Source: Mangrovibacter phragmitis (GTDB lineage Bacteria; Pseudomonadota; Gammaproteobacteria; Enterobacterales; Enterobacteriaceae). Taken from it: a stretch of 64,000 nt of DNA. Below are positions 9,436 through 19,615 of this stretch, piece after piece (the stretch's first letter is position 1; every line of letters begins with the position of its first letter). A program made the translations under genes and the position numbers. Where the stretch lies: positions 62,001 through 126,000 of the forward strand of contig NZ_LYRP01000003.1 of NCBI RefSeq assembly GCF_001655675.1. The letters are read 5' to 3'. The notes under the pieces were generated by a model. It was not told where the DNA came from. It searched no databases and saw nothing but the letters and a program-made list of their open reading frames with translations.

Positions 9436-9477
9436 AAAAAAAACCAGCCAGGCACCACCCAAAAAGTGCGCCTGACT
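9436..9477 (-). terminator. Terminator or attenuator between bamB and der
   Basis: Stem AGTCAGGC / GCCTGGCT on the minus strand (plus-strand arms 9446-9453 and 9470-9477, one G-U pair), followed by eight U (A-tract 9436-9443). It ends about 20 bases before the der ATG, so it would cut or attenuate read-through from bamB into der. Confidence 0.75.
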
Positions 9478-9540
9478 ATAAACAGGAAACGGCCCCTGGC
9501 GAAATCAGGAGCCGTTTAGCTGATATCACACCCGGATAGT

Positions 9541-10722
9541 TTAGCGGGTTATGGCATATAACGTGCCATCTTTAGCCTGAATCAGCAATTTACCATCCGC
9601 GACAATCGGATTGGTCAGGAATCCTGAGCTGTCCACTTTCTGTTGTGCGACGAAGTGGCCATTGTCAGGGTCTATCCAGTGCATATACCCTTCGCTATCG
9701 CCCACAACCAGGTAGCCATTATACAACACTGGCGCAGTCAACAGGCGATGCAGTAAATCACTCTGTGTCCACTGGGTAACGCCACCATCAGTGCTCAAAG
9801 CCAGTACACGGTCATTCTGGTCAACCATGTAGATACGACCAGCGTCAACCACTATGTTATTCACTGAACCCAGGTCGCGTTTCCAGATTATCTGGCCGGA
9901 ACGCAGGTCAAGTGCTGTCAGGTTACCGTTGTATGCCAGCGCATAGATAACTCCGTTAACGATAACTGGCGTGGTATCGACGTCACTCAGGCGATCGATC
10001 TCAGTCGGCCCGGTAGCCTGCGAAATGCGTTGTTGCCAAATCATCTGACCTGGTTGCAGTAATACCGCGGTAACACGGCCATTATCGCCACCAACAATCG
10101 CAGCACCGTAAGCTGTAGCAGGTGCAGACTCGCCACGCAGTGTCAGCGAAGGCATATCCAGGTTTACAGTCCATTTGATGGCACCACTGTTTTCATCCAG
10201 TGCCTGCAACATACCGTTACCTGTGTGAATCAGTACTACGCCATCACTCACAACCGGACTGGATAGTGCTTCACCAGCCACTGTCGTCTGCCAGGCAACG
10301 CTGCCGTCGGAAGTATTCAGCGCATAAACTTTCGCTTTTTCACTCCCCACATAAACATGACCACCTGCCACAGTCAGGCCACCAGAAAGCAGAGCGGGCA
10401 GGTTACTGGAGAAAAAGCCTGTTTTTTCTGACAAGTCAACCGACCAGACTTCTTTGCCGTCAGATTCACTGAGCGCTTTTACACGACCATGACGGTCTGC
10501 GGCATAAACCACGCCCGCATCTGCTGTCGGGTGAAGGTTTGAATAATACTTGCCAATACCGCTTCCAACAGAAACATCCCACGCAGTAGAGGGTGTGAAC
10601 TGATTTTCAACGGTGGGCAGTGGGGACATTTTCACTACGTCTTCCTCACCGTTAAACAGTGAGCACCCACTCAGCAAAGTAACAGACAGCAGCCCTGGCA
10701 AAACTAATTTACGCAATTGCAT
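9541..10722 (-). CDS. bamB: Outer-membrane assembly lipoprotein BamB
   Basis: A 393-residue protein (E. coli 392). The lipoprotein signal ends at LLSGC, with the acylated cysteine about residue 20, so the mature protein sits on the inner face of the outer membrane. Repeated blade motifs of the type 'V.AL...G...W' mark an eight-bladed PQQ-like propeller. It is a BAM complex subunit that binds BamA and supports beta-barrel insertion. It follows yfgM by ten bases, in the order yfgM-bamB-(der). Confidence 0.97.
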   Translation of the reverse strand: MQLRKLVLPGLLSVTLLSGCSLFNGEEDVVKMSPLPTVENQFTPSTAWDVSVGSGIGKYYSNLHPTADAGVVYAADRHGRVKALSESDGKEVWSVDLSEKTGFFSSNLPALLSGGLTVAGGHVYVGSEKAKVYALNTSDGSVAWQTTVAGEALSSPVVSDGVVLIHTGNGMLQALDENSGAIKWTVNLDMPSLTLRGESAPATAYGAAIVGGDNGRVTAVLLQPGQMIWQQRISQATGPTEIDRLSDVDTTPVIVNGVIYALAYNGNLTALDLRSGQIIWKRDLGSVNNIVVDAGRIYMVDQNDRVLALSTDGGVTQWTQSDLLHRLLTAPVLYNGYLVVGDSEGYMHWIDPDNGHFVAQQKVDSSGFLTNPIVADGKLLIQAKDGTLYAITR

Positions 10723-10732
10723 CGGTGCCCTC

Positions 10733-11356
10733 TCAGCTGGACAAATTATTCATTTTCATTTGCATTATATTACGCAGTGCTGGCGAAGCATCTGCAATGC
10801 CCACACCTTTGCTCCACGCTTCGCGGGCAGATTTGGTATCGCCTTTACTTAACAGTGCATCGCCTTTGATGTCAGCAACCATGGCACTCCAGCCAGCACC
10901 TTTAATGCTGCCAAGTGTTGCCAGCGCATCATCAGCCTGTTTTAACTCCACCTGAATACGCGCCAGACGCAAGCCAATCAGTGCCTTAAGGTTTTCATCA
11001 GAGGTATCAGCCAGCCCTGCCTTCAGTTGTGCGGCAGCATTGGCAAAATCCTTTTTGTTGACGAGTTGTTCTGCTACATCCAGTGATGCCAGAGCACCAT
11101 AAGTGCCTTTATTATCAGCGACAAATTTTTCCGCAGCAGCAAGGCTGCCAGGTTTATCCGCTTTCAATGCCTGAACCGTGTTCTGATACACCATAGATGA
11201 CTCACGGGCGGAGTCCACCTGGTGGCTTGCCCAGTAACGCCAGCCTACCAGTGCACCAATACCTAACACAACGCCGACAGCCAGCGCTTTGCCGTTCTCG
11301 ATGAAGAAGCGTTTGACTGCTTCAACTTGTTCGTTCTCGTTGTCGTAAATCTCCAC
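10733..11356 (-). CDS. yfgM: YfgM, SecYEG/PpiD-associated periplasmic TPR protein
   Basis: A 207-residue protein (E. coli 206) starting with GTG (11354-11356), as in E. coli. A short cytoplasmic segment rich in charged residues is followed by one membrane segment (about 24-42: ALAVGVVLGIGALVGW) and a helical TPR-like periplasmic domain. E. coli YfgM associates with the Sec translocon and PpiD and helps pass secreted proteins to periplasmic chaperones. It lies 33 bases downstream of hisS and just ahead of bamB. Confidence 0.95.
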   Translation of the reverse strand: MEIYDNENEQVEAVKRFFIENGKALAVGVVLGIGALVGWRYWASHQVDSARESSMVYQNTVQALKADKPGSLAAAEKFVADNKGTYGALASLDVAEQLVNKKDFANAAAQLKAGLADTSDENLKALIGLRLARIQVELKQADDALATLGSIKGAGWSAMVADIKGDALLSKGDTKSAREAWSKGVGIADASPALRNIMQMKMNNLSS

Positions 11357-11389
11357 GCAATCCTTCTCCTTAACGATAAGTTACCGGGA

Positions 11390-12664
11390 TTAGCCCAGCA
11401 GCGTTTTCAAATGGCCAGCCACGTCACGTTGAGAAACGGTTTCCTGCTCGCCTGAACGCAAATCTTTCACCACGACTTTCTGGTTTGCGACTTCATTTTC
11501 ACCCAGAACCAGAGCAACCTGAGCGCCCCATTTATCTGCCCGGGCAAATTGCTTTTTGAAGTTCCCGCCACCGTAGTTGGTCATCAGTTTACAGCCAGGC
11601 AAGCTGTCACGTACCTGCTCCGCCAGTTGCATTGCAGGAGACTGGGTACCATTGCCAGATGCCACCAGGTAAATATCGACAACAGAATCTGCAGTAAATT
11701 CCGGGTTAACTGCCTGAACCAGCAAAACAAGACGTTCCAGCCCCATAGCGAAGCCAACAGCAGGCGTCGCACGCCCACCCAGTTGTTCAACCAGGCCATC
11801 GTAACGCCCACCGGCACAGACAGTCCCCTGGGCTCCAAGACTGTTGGTTACCCATTCAAAGACAGTGCGGTTGTAGTAATCAAGGCCGCGCACCAGGCGC
11901 TGATTGACGGTATAGCCGATACCGGCGTCGTCCAGGAAAGCACACAAACCGGCGAAATGTTCACGAGATTCTTCATCCAGATAGTCGCCCAGCGCAGGCG
12001 CATCGTTTAACAGAGCCTGAACTTCCGGGTTTTTTGAATCAAGAACGCGCAACGGGTTGGTATACATACGGCGCTTGCAGTCTTCATCCAGCTTATCTTT
12101 ATACTGTTCCAGATAAGCAATCAGTGCATCACGGTAATTTGCCCGGGCTTCCAGCGAACCAATGGAGTTCAGCTCAAGGCTGACATGCTGGTCGATACCC
12201 AGTGCACGCCACCAGCGCGCCGTCAGCATAATCAGCTCAGCGTCAATATCTGGCCCCTGAAGACCAAACACCTCGGCACCTAACTGATGAAACTGGCGAT
12301 AACGCCCTTTTTGTGGACGCTCATGGCGGAACATCGGCCCGATGTACCACAAGCGCTGTTCCTGATTGTACAGCAGACCATGCTCGATACCGGCACGCAC
12401 ACAGCCCGCCGTACCTTCCGGACGCAGTGTCAGGCTGTCGCCATTACGATCCTCGAAGGTATACATCTCTTTTTCAACCACGTCGGTCACTTCGCCAATC
12501 GCGCGTTTGAATAGCGGTGTCTGCTCTACAATCGGCAAACGGATTTCACTATAACCGTAGCTGCCGAGCACCTGCTTTAATGTGCGTTCAATACGCTGCC
12601 AGATGGCCGTTTCGCCAGGCAGATAATCGTTCATGCCGCGAATGGCTTGAATATTCTTTGCCAC
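11390..12664 (-). CDS. hisS: Histidyl-tRNA synthetase
   Basis: A 424-residue class II synthetase (E. coli 424). Motif 2 is in the [21 protein letters not shown] region. The histidine-specific segments [15 protein letters not shown] and GGRYDGL are followed by motif 3 ([11 protein letters not shown]) and a C-terminal anticodon-binding domain (about 330-424). The start is GTG (12662-12664), as in E. coli, giving [16 protein letters not shown]. It is downstream of ispG by about 114 bases; a weak stem and a seven-U run (12686-12692) lie in that gap. Confidence 0.98.
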   Translation of the reverse strand: MAKNIQAIRGMNDYLPGETAIWQRIERTLKQVLGSYGYSEIRLPIVEQTPLFKRAIGEVTDVVEKEMYTFEDRNGDSLTLRPEGTAGCVRAGIEHGLLYNQEQRLWYIGPMFRHERPQKGRYRQFHQLGAEVFGLQGPDIDAELIMLTARWWRALGIDQHVSLELNSIGSLEARANYRDALIAYLEQYKDKLDEDCKRRMYTNPLRVLDSKNPEVQALLNDAPALGDYLDEESREHFAGLCAFLDDAGIGYTVNQRLVRGLDYYNRTVFEWVTNSLGAQGTVCAGGRYDGLVEQLGGRATPAVGFAMGLERLVLLVQAVNPEFTADSVVDIYLVASGNGTQSPAMQLAEQVRDSLPGCKLMTNYGGGNFKKQFARADKWGAQVALVLGENEVANQKVVVKDLRSGEQETVSQRDVAGHLKTLLG

Positions 12665-12778
12665 GTTATCTCAGTTCCTGAATACAAAAAAATGAACCCG
12701 AATCAACCCGGTTATACGTTGCCAGGCTGCTTTGTGGGTTCAATCATACACGGGAAGCATCAGGCTTCCCATGTTTTG

Positions 12779-13897
12779 TTATTTCTCAACTTGCTGCACG
12801 TCAATACGACGGCTTTCGTCCAGTACCGATGCTCTGGCGCGAATTTTCGCTTCGAGCTGGTCTATCATATTGTCGTTATCCAGACGGTCTTTTCGGACAC
12901 CATCTTCGTAGAAACCACTTTTGCGGTTACCACCTGCGACACCCAGTGTTGAAGCCAGCGCTTCACCGGGCCCGTTCACCACACAGCCAATAATAGAAAC
13001 ATCCATTGGCGTGATGATATCTTCCAGGCGTTGTTCCAGCGCATTCACAGTGCCAATAACATCAAACTCCTGGCGTGAACAGGTTGGACAGGCAATAAAG
13101 TTGATCCCACGCGAGCGAATACGCAGGGATTTCAGTATATCGAAGCCAACTTTGATCTCTTCGACCGGATCTGCTGCCAGCGAAACACGCAGTGTGTCGC
13201 CAATCCCTTCAGACAACAGCAGGCCAAGCCCGATTGCTGATTTAACTGCGCCGCTTCTTGCTCCGCCTGCTTCGGTTATCCCAAGGTGCAGAGGTTGATC
13301 AATGGCCTTTGCCAGCAAACGATAAGCTTCTACAGCCAGAAAAACATCTGAGGCTTTAACACTGACTTTGAACTGATCAAAATTGAGCCTGTCCAGGTAA
13401 TCAACATGACGCATAGCAGATTCAAGCAACGCTTGTGGTGTTGGCTCACCGTATTTTTCCTGCAGATCTTTTTCAAGGGATCCGGCATTCACACCAATGC
13501 GAATAGGAATGTTTTTGTCTTTAGCGCAATCCACCACCTGGCGAATACGCTCTTCATTGCCAATATTGCCGGGGTTAATGCGCAGACAATCCACACCATA
13601 CTCGGCAACTTTCAGCGCAATGCGGTAATCAAAATGAATATCAGCAACCAGAGGAACGGCAACCTGTTGCTTGATGAGCCGGAAGGCTTCTGCGGCATCC
13701 ATCGTGGGAACAGATACGCGGACGATATCCGCACCAACACGCTCCAGCGCCTTAATTTGCTGTACTGTGGCGTCAACATCTGTGGTGCGGGTATTTGTCA
13801 TAGACTGAACGGCGATGGGCGCACCATCGCCGACTGGCACATTCCCTACGTAAATCCGTTTTGATTTACGGCGCTGAATGGGCGCTTCGTTATGCAT
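12779..13897 (-). CDS. ispG: 4-hydroxy-3-methylbut-2-enyl diphosphate synthase (IspG)
   Basis: A 372-residue protein, same length as E. coli. It makes HMBPP from MEcPP in the non-mevalonate isoprenoid pathway. An N-terminal TIM-barrel-like domain is followed by the 4Fe-4S domain, with cysteines in the segments [11 protein letters not shown] and [12 protein letters not shown]. Electrons come from flavodoxin in E. coli. The start is ATG 13895-13897 ([12 protein letters not shown]), matching the family; the 18-residue longer frame begins inside the rodZ-ispG gap. It follows rodZ by 22 bases. Confidence 0.98.
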   Translation of the reverse strand: MHNEAPIQRRKSKRIYVGNVPVGDGAPIAVQSMTNTRTTDVDATVQQIKALERVGADIVRVSVPTMDAAEAFRLIKQQVAVPLVADIHFDYRIALKVAEYGVDCLRINPGNIGNEERIRQVVDCAKDKNIPIRIGVNAGSLEKDLQEKYGEPTPQALLESAMRHVDYLDRLNFDQFKVSVKASDVFLAVEAYRLLAKAIDQPLHLGITEAGGARSGAVKSAIGLGLLLSEGIGDTLRVSLAADPVEEIKVGFDILKSLRIRSRGINFIACPTCSRQEFDVIGTVNALEQRLEDIITPMDVSIIGCVVNGPGEALASTLGVAGGNRKSGFYEDGVRKDRLDNDNMIDQLEAKIRARASVLDESRRIDVQQVEK

Positions 13898-13919
13898 AAA
13901 AATCTCCGAAAACGCGACG

Positions 13920-14945
13920 TTACTGCACCTGAGTTGCAGAAGGTTCTGCATTAAGCGTCAGGCGGGCAACCTGGTTGGACCGGATATAGCGGCTCATATC
14001 AACGGGTTTACCCTGGAACTGAATAGTGACCGCACGGGGTGCGCCAATTTTCAGTTTATAGGGTGCCTTACCTGCCAGGTTTAAGGTGCTGTCTTTGTGT
14101 TGCAGACCACTGAACAATTTTTTGCCCGTTGCATCGGACACTTCCAGCCAGCAGTCAGCAGTGAAATTCATTACCAAATCACCACTGGCCGCAGGAGACG
14201 TGGTTGCCTGAGCTGCAGGTAATGAGCCGGAATCCTGACTGGTTGTAGCAGGTGCGGTATTGGTTAAAGAATCGGTGTTCGCCTGCCCAGGAGAAACCAC
14301 CGCCGCCGTATTATCGGCTGGCGCGGCACTGTTATCTGGCACAGAAGCAGGCGTATTCGCCTGTGCCGGGTCTGTGCTGGTGTTATCAGAAGATGGCGCC
14401 GGATTACCCTGCGCGGCAGCAGAGCTTCCATCGCTCCCTGCATTATGCAAAGGCACAAACTGCCCATTATCAGCAGGCGTATCACCCGGCGCGGCTGACT
14501 GATCTGCCATTGAATTAATTTCTGCCTGCTGTGCTTTATGGTTTTGCCACCACCAGGCGCCAGTCAGGCCAATAACAACCAGTAATACCAGCCAGGTAAA
14601 GCCCATCAGCCAGCCATCGCGCTTTTTACGGCTCTTCCCGATGGCATAACCTTTCATTGGCTGAACTTTAGCGGTTCTGATGGGGGCTTGTTTTGCCAGC
14701 GCAGGCAAGAGTTCTTCTTCCGGAACGTGGACGAGGCGGGCATAGGAGCGGATATAGCCACGGAGAAAGGTCGCAGCCAGATCCGAAGGCGCTTTATCGT
14801 CCTCGATATCCCGAACTGTAGAAACTTTCAAACACAGGCGTTCAGCCACAATTTGCTGGCTGAGTCCAAGTTGCTCACGTGCGGCCCGGAGGCGTTCGCC
14901 CGTGGTTTGTGCGATATTTTGTTCGTGAGTGGCTTCAGTATTCAT
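13920..14945 (-). CDS. rodZ: Cytoskeleton protein RodZ
   Basis: A 341-residue protein (E. coli 337). The N-terminal helix-turn-helix of XRE type (about 15-75, [19 protein letters not shown]) binds MreB. A basic KSRKKRDGW stretch precedes one membrane segment (about 112-132). A long Ala/Ser/Thr/Pro/Asn linker (about 145-250) follows, then the periplasmic beta domain (DUF4115, about 255-335). It couples MreB filaments to the elongasome and cell shape. It is upstream of ispG-hisS, an order conserved in enterics. Confidence 0.97.
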   Translation of the reverse strand: MNTEATHEQNIAQTTGERLRAAREQLGLSQQIVAERLCLKVSTVRDIEDDKAPSDLAATFLRGYIRSYARLVHVPEEELLPALAKQAPIRTAKVQPMKGYAIGKSRKKRDGWLMGFTWLVLLVVIGLTGAWWWQNHKAQQAEINSMADQSAAPGDTPADNGQFVPLHNAGSDGSSAAAQGNPAPSSDNTSTDPAQANTPASVPDNSAAPADNTAAVVSPGQANTDSLTNTAPATTSQDSGSLPAAQATTSPAASGDLVMNFTADCWLEVSDATGKKLFSGLQHKDSTLNLAGKAPYKLKIGAPRAVTIQFQGKPVDMSRYIRSNQVARLTLNAEPSATQVQ

Positions 14946-15348
14946 TAGCTACAACTGCTGGTACTGTTTGAATGAAAAAATTGGCTCCGGCCAGCACTGT
15001 CACCAATAGCGACCTCACTGACCCGCGCCGCGAAATTACCTGTTGCGAAGTGTTACACCCCGCTCGCCCGAAACACCCAGCATACCCAGCGCCAGATAAC
15101 TCTCTGGCTCATTACAACGGTTCCGGGCATATGCCCGCACCTTATCTGGATACTTTCTCACCAAATAACGCCTGCCTGGTGAGCTACGAGGCTAAACTGT
15201 TGTTGTGCCGCTACATACTGCCTCAAAGTGCAAAAAAACGCACCGTAATTATTGCGCCAACAGAGACTTTCGTTGTCACAATTGATGACACCCCACAAGC
15301 GGTGAACGAAAACCTGAATATTCAGGCCTTCGCCCACAGGTCTGCCTG
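14946..15348. other. rodZ-rlmN intergenic region, no gene recognised
   Basis: About 400 bases with no supported gene. A plus-strand open frame across it (14972-15436) has no ribosome site, runs antisense into rlmN and has no recognisable domain. A perfect 14-bp palindrome, CCTGAATATTCAGG, lies at 15313-15326 just after the rlmN stop but lacks a U-run. The rodZ promoter must lie here. Many other gamma-proteobacteria have pilF/pilW at this spot; I cannot show a remnant. Confidence 0.6.
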
Positions 15349-16521
15349 TCAGACACTTTTCACTGCAATCGGTTCACCCTGCATGCGTTTCCGCATTGTA
15401 CGCTTGGTCCGGTCAATAACATCACCGGCTAACTGACCACAGGCAGCATCAATATCATCGCCACGCGTTTTACGCACGATGGTGGTAAAACCATACTCCA
15501 TTAGCACCTTGGAAAAACGGTCAATGCGGCTGTTGGAGCTACGGCCATAAGGTGCCCCAGGGAACGGGTTCCAGGGAATAAGGTTAATTTTACATGGCGT
15601 ATCTTTCAAACATTCCGCCAATTGATGTGCATGTTCAGTACCGTCATTCACATGATCGAGCATGACATATTCAACTGTGACACGCCCCTGGTTGGCATTT
15701 GATTTTTCCAGGTAACGGCGCACACCTGCCAGAAATGTCTCAATATTGTACTTTTTATTAATCGGGACAATTTCATCACGGATTTCATCTGTTGGCGCAT
15801 GCAGCGATATTGCCAGCGCTACATCAATCATATCGCCCAGTTTATCCAGTGCAGGCACCACACCTGATGTGGATAACGTTACCCGGCGCTTGGATAAGCC
15901 AAAGCCAAAATCATCCAGCATGATTTCCATGGCAGGAACCACATTGGTCAGGTTGAGCAGTGGCTCGCCCATTCCCATCATTACCACGTTAGTAATTGGG
16001 CGCTGGCCCGTGACTTTCGCCGCACCAATAATTTTAGCGGCACGCCACACCTGTCCGATAATTTCAGATACCCGTAAATTACGGTTAAAGCCTTGCTGAG
16101 CGGTGGAACAGAATTTACATTCCAGCGCGCACCCAACCTGTGAGGAAACACACAGTGTAGCCCGGTCATCTTCAGGGATATACACGGTCTCAACACGCTG
16201 GCTGCCAACCTGAATTGCCCATTTAATTGTGCCATCAGAAGAGCGTTGTTCTTCAGCAACTTCTGGTGCGCGAATTTCAGCGACAGCTTTAAGCCGGCCA
16301 CGTAACACTTTGTTGATGTCGGTCATTTCGTCAAAATCATCACAGCAATAGTGATAGATCCACTTCATGACTTGATCCGCGCGAAACGGTTTTTCACCCA
16401 TTTCAGTGAAGAAAGCACGCATTTGTTGGCGGTTGAGATCCAGCAGATTGATTTTGCCGGTATTTGAATTTGACAAGTCAGAAACGGTGACGGTTTCAGG
16501 TACGGTAATCTGTTGTGACAT
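15349..16521 (-). CDS. rlmN: Dual-specificity 23S rRNA/tRNA adenine-C2 methyltransferase RlmN
   Basis: A 390-residue radical-SAM enzyme (E. coli 384). It methylates C2 of A2503 in 23S rRNA and A37 in some tRNAs. The 4Fe-4S motif C-x3-C-x2-C is in [14 protein letters not shown]. The second, substrate-linked cysteine is in DAACGQLAG near the C terminus, and the SAM-binding region includes MGMGEPL. The start is ATG 16519-16521. The N-terminal 20 residues are more variable than the rest. Depends on Fe-S supply from the isc genes. Confidence 0.98.
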   Translation of the reverse strand: MSQQITVPETVTVSDLSNSNTGKINLLDLNRQQMRAFFTEMGEKPFRADQVMKWIYHYCCDDFDEMTDINKVLRGRLKAVAEIRAPEVAEEQRSSDGTIKWAIQVGSQRVETVYIPEDDRATLCVSSQVGCALECKFCSTAQQGFNRNLRVSEIIGQVWRAAKIIGAAKVTGQRPITNVVMMGMGEPLLNLTNVVPAMEIMLDDFGFGLSKRRVTLSTSGVVPALDKLGDMIDVALAISLHAPTDEIRDEIVPINKKYNIETFLAGVRRYLEKSNANQGRVTVEYVMLDHVNDGTEHAHQLAECLKDTPCKINLIPWNPFPGAPYGRSSNSRIDRFSKVLMEYGFTTIVRKTRGDDIDAACGQLAGDVIDRTKRTMRKRMQGEPIAVKSV

Positions 16522-16579
16522 AAAGTTTTCCGGCCTCGTTGTTACACGTTATGGCCCCAGGTAAATGAGTAAATAGATA

Positions 16580-16613
16580 CGCCCCGGGTGAGCAGGCTCG
16601 CTCATCCGGGGCG
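16580..16613. repeat. REP-like hairpin between ndk and rlmN
   Basis: A 14-bp near-perfect inverted repeat (13 Watson-Crick pairs plus one G-U), CGCCCCGGGTGAGC with its complement around a 6-base loop. GC-rich, outside genes and similar in plan to enteric REP units (CCGGG..GAGC). No U-run follows, so it is not a classical terminator. Only one copy was noticed in this window. Confidence 0.55.
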
Positions 16614-16682
16614 CAGCATTGTACAAATTCTCTGCCAGTGATGCTACGCCTTAACGCATCACAGCACAAATAAAGGCAGTAA

Positions 16683-17114
16683 TTAACGAGTGCGCGGGCA
16701 CACTTCGCCTTCGGCAAAGAAAAATGCAATTTCGCGGGCAGCAGACTCAACAGAATCTGAACCGTGAGTACCGTTTTCAGTCAGGCTGTCCGCGTAATCA
16801 GCACGCAGTGTACCTGCCAGTGCGTTTGCCGGGTTAGTGGCACCCAGAATTTCACGGTGACGGCGTACTGCGTCTTCACCTTCCAGTGCAGAAACAACGA
16901 TAGGGCCAGAAGTCATAAACTCAACCAGGCCATCAAAGAACGGCTTACCATCATGCTCAGCATAGAAACCGCGCGCCTGCTCTTGAGTCAGGTGCACCAT
17001 TTTAGTGGCAACAATTTTCAGCCCGGCGGTTTCAAAACGCGCAAAAATACTGCCAATCACATTCTTTGCAACAGCGTTTGGTTTGATGATAGAAAAAGTA
17101 CGTTCAATTGCCAT
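16683..17114 (-). CDS. ndk: Nucleoside diphosphate kinase
   Basis: A 143-residue protein, same length as E. coli. It transfers the gamma phosphate among nucleoside di- and triphosphates through a phospho-histidine in NGTHGSDS. The start is ATG 17112-17114 ([15 protein letters not shown]), the family start; the 16-residue longer frame has no support. It stands alone between pbpC and rlmN. Confidence 0.98.
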   Translation of the reverse strand: MAIERTFSIIKPNAVAKNVIGSIFARFETAGLKIVATKMVHLTQEQARGFYAEHDGKPFFDGLVEFMTSGPIVVSALEGEDAVRRHREILGATNPANALAGTLRADYADSLTENGTHGSDSVESAAREIAFFFAEGEVCPRTR

Positions 17115-17275
17115 GATTACCTCTGTTTGTTCTCTAAAAATGCCAGGGAAACCCGGCAACAAAGTGGCGCAGATTATAATGACCTGTTACCGCCTTGCCT
17201 ATGGATAAAGGTAACATTTTTTTAAAATAAGCTGCGTTTTAGCAACAAACCCACACAACCTGATGACCTTGCCAT

Positions 17276-19612
17276 TCATTTGGGCAGCAAAGTAAAGTGC
17301 GCTGCCGCAATTTGCCCGCTGTCATCCATTACCAGCACCTGGTATTCCCCTGAATGCTTCAAGGACAAAGTCACATGATTACCCTGTTGTGGCAGGGCAT
17401 CACCATTCAAAAACCACCACTGTTCATGCCCGCCGCCCTGCGTGGAGAGTGGCATACTCAGCATCGTCTGCCCTGCAGGTGGTTTCACCATAGCGCCATC
17501 ACGGACACCGAGCAATAACAGTGGGCTGAGGTTTGTCTGCATTACTGGCGGGCACTGGGTGGATACTGCTGGCAAACGCATGTCACGCCGCTCCCTTGCC
17601 GGTAACCAGGGCTCCAGTGGCAACGGCCACAACAGCAATGTTGCCGAGTGTGCATCTTTGCAATCTGCCCCAACACGTAACCCTTTTGAGTTCAGCCAAA
17701 GGCGCTGCACTATACCTGAAGGCCCTTCCTGGCCGGGAGCCAGTAAGGTTGGTGGTTGGCTGTCATTCAGTAACCAGGTGAACACCCGCCGACGGCAATT
17801 ACTGTCACCTTCAGGCAGGCTCTGGCCGCCAGGCCAACAAATAGTACCGGATGTCACACTACCTGGTCTTGGGTCTGCAGGCTCACGGTTTTGTGCCAGG
17901 CCTGTGTTTGCCCTGAGCAGAGTGTTAACCTGGTTCATCACGGGTACGGCACTGGCAAAGCCATACTGCCCGGCAACCGGCGTCGCATCCGGACGCCCGG
18001 TCCAGACACCAATCAGGTAACGGGGCGAAATACCAATTGCCCAGGCATCGCGGTAGCCATAACTGGTGCCCGTTTTCCAGGCAAAAGGCGCAACGGCAGG
18101 AAGTGCGGCATCTGGCAAGGGTTGTTCTTCTCCGCCCAGGATGCGGCGAATTATCCAGGCTGAACCGGGTGACAATAACCTCCGTTCAACCAACGGCTGC
18201 TGTGGCTGCAGGCGCAACCTGGCAACCTTCCCTTCACGGGCGAACGCGCTGTAAGCAGAGACCAGTTCATCCAGCCGGGTTCCTGCCCCACCTAAAATTA
18301 ATGACAAATTCGGTTCCGCAGCGGCGGGAAGGCGCAGATTTAACCCTATGTTACGCAAATGACCAGCAAAGTTTTTCGGCCCCAGAGCATCCAGAACCTG
18401 CACTGCGGGCAGGTTAAGCGAGCGAACCAACGCTTCACTCATGCTTACCGGCCCATTAAAGTCGCTGTCAAAATTTCCCGGGCGATAATCGCCAAAGCGC
18501 CGGGGTACATCCTGAAGTAATGAACCGGGGTGTATTAACCCTTCATCCAACGCCAGGCCATACAAAAAAGGTTTCAGTAATGACCCCGGAGACCTGACTG
18601 CCCGTACCATATCAACATGGCCAAACCGACTGTCATCGTTTAAATCGACCGAGCCCACCCAACCGCGCACTTTCATGGTCTGGTGGTCAACCACCAGAAT
18701 CGCCAACGATGTTTTCGGTGGCAGGCGGTGTTTCCAGTTGAGAGCCAGGGTTTCCAGTTGGCTCTGCAATGTGGCATCAATCGTGGTGACAATCCGCTGG
18801 TGATTGTCCTGGGTCAGCAAGTAACGCGCCAATAATGGTGCAAGTTGCGGGCTTTGCCGGGGCGCAAGCCATACAGGTTCCTGCATAGCTTCACGCACCC
18901 GTTTGGCAGACCAGATATGCTCTGACTGCATTCGCGCCAACACTTTATCGCGCGCTTTTTGTGCGCGTTCAGACCAACGGTCCGGGCGTAACCGGCTGGG
19001 AGCCTGTGGCAACACAGCCAGTAATGCGGCCTCTGCATCTGTCAGATGTGCTGGCGATTTGCCAAGGTATGCCCAACTGGCTGCGCCCACCCCTTCCAGC
19101 GTGCCACCAAAAGGTGCACGGTTGAGGTAAAGTGTCAGTATCTGCTTTTTGGAAAGATGCCATTCCAGTTGCAACGCACGGGCAGTTTGAATCAGTTTAC
19201 CAGTGATTGTACGGGGTTGCGGGTCTATGAGGCGTGCCACCTGCATGGTCAGCGTACTTCCCCCTGACACCACTTCACCATTGCGAACCCATTGCCAGGC
19301 TGCGCGAACCAGGCTGAGCGGATTCACGCCAGGATGATGCCAGAACCAGCGGTCTTCATAATTGATTAACGCTTCCAGGTAACGGGGGGAAACTTCATCG
19401 GGCTCTACCGGATAACGCCAGACTCCGTTTTCATCCGCAAAACGCCACAGCGGGGTGCCGTCTTCTGTCACCACAATACGGGCAGGGCGAACATTGTGTA
19501 ATGGCAAAGGACAAAGCCTGTCCGCAAGCAACAAACCAGCAATTAGCAAGAAAAAGGCGGCCAGGCAGCCGCCCCACAGTTTCCAGCAAGTTTTATATTT
19601 TCCTGGTGGCAT
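17276..19612 (-). CDS. pbpC: Penicillin-binding protein 1C
   Basis: A 778-residue bifunctional peptidoglycan enzyme (E. coli 770). It has an N-terminal membrane anchor (about 12-32) and a GT51 glycosyltransferase domain (motifs EDRWFWHHPGVNP and GGSTLTMQVARL, about 60-250). The transpeptidase domain shows SPGSLLKPF (SxxK), SLN and KTGTS (about 290-570), and a BiPBP_C domain lies at the end. The gene begins at ATG 19610-19612, three bases after the yfhM stop (TGA TTG ATG); starting at the TTG would add one residue. Pairing with the alpha-2-macroglobulin-like YfhM is conserved and suggests a joint envelope-defence or repair role. Confidence 0.96.
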   Translation of the reverse strand: MPPGKYKTCWKLWGGCLAAFFLLIAGLLLADRLCPLPLHNVRPARIVVTEDGTPLWRFADENGVWRYPVEPDEVSPRYLEALINYEDRWFWHHPGVNPLSLVRAAWQWVRNGEVVSGGSTLTMQVARLIDPQPRTITGKLIQTARALQLEWHLSKKQILTLYLNRAPFGGTLEGVGAASWAYLGKSPAHLTDAEAALLAVLPQAPSRLRPDRWSERAQKARDKVLARMQSEHIWSAKRVREAMQEPVWLAPRQSPQLAPLLARYLLTQDNHQRIVTTIDATLQSQLETLALNWKHRLPPKTSLAILVVDHQTMKVRGWVGSVDLNDDSRFGHVDMVRAVRSPGSLLKPFLYGLALDEGLIHPGSLLQDVPRRFGDYRPGNFDSDFNGPVSMSEALVRSLNLPAVQVLDALGPKNFAGHLRNIGLNLRLPAAAEPNLSLILGGAGTRLDELVSAYSAFAREGKVARLRLQPQQPLVERRLLSPGSAWIIRRILGGEEQPLPDAALPAVAPFAWKTGTSYGYRDAWAIGISPRYLIGVWTGRPDATPVAGQYGFASAVPVMNQVNTLLRANTGLAQNREPADPRPGSVTSGTICWPGGQSLPEGDSNCRRRVFTWLLNDSQPPTLLAPGQEGPSGIVQRLWLNSKGLRVGADCKDAHSATLLLWPLPLEPWLPARERRDMRLPAVSTQCPPVMQTNLSPLLLLGVRDGAMVKPPAGQTMLSMPLSTQGGGHEQWWFLNGDALPQQGNHVTLSLKHSGEYQVLVMDDSGQIAAAHFTLLPK

Positions 19613-19615
19613 CAA

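Noticed and set aside
12686..12714. Terminator between ispG and hisS
   Set aside because: A seven-U run is present, but the preceding stem has only about four or five pairs with a bulge. Too weak to list as a feature.
12752..12770. GGGAAGC/GCTTCCC hairpin after ispG
   Set aside because: Good seven-pair stem, but no U-run on the minus strand where ispG is transcribed; no role can be supported.
14972..15436. 154-codon plus-strand open frame between rodZ and rlmN
   Set aside because: No ribosome site, no recognisable domain, and its 3' part is antisense to conserved rlmN codons.
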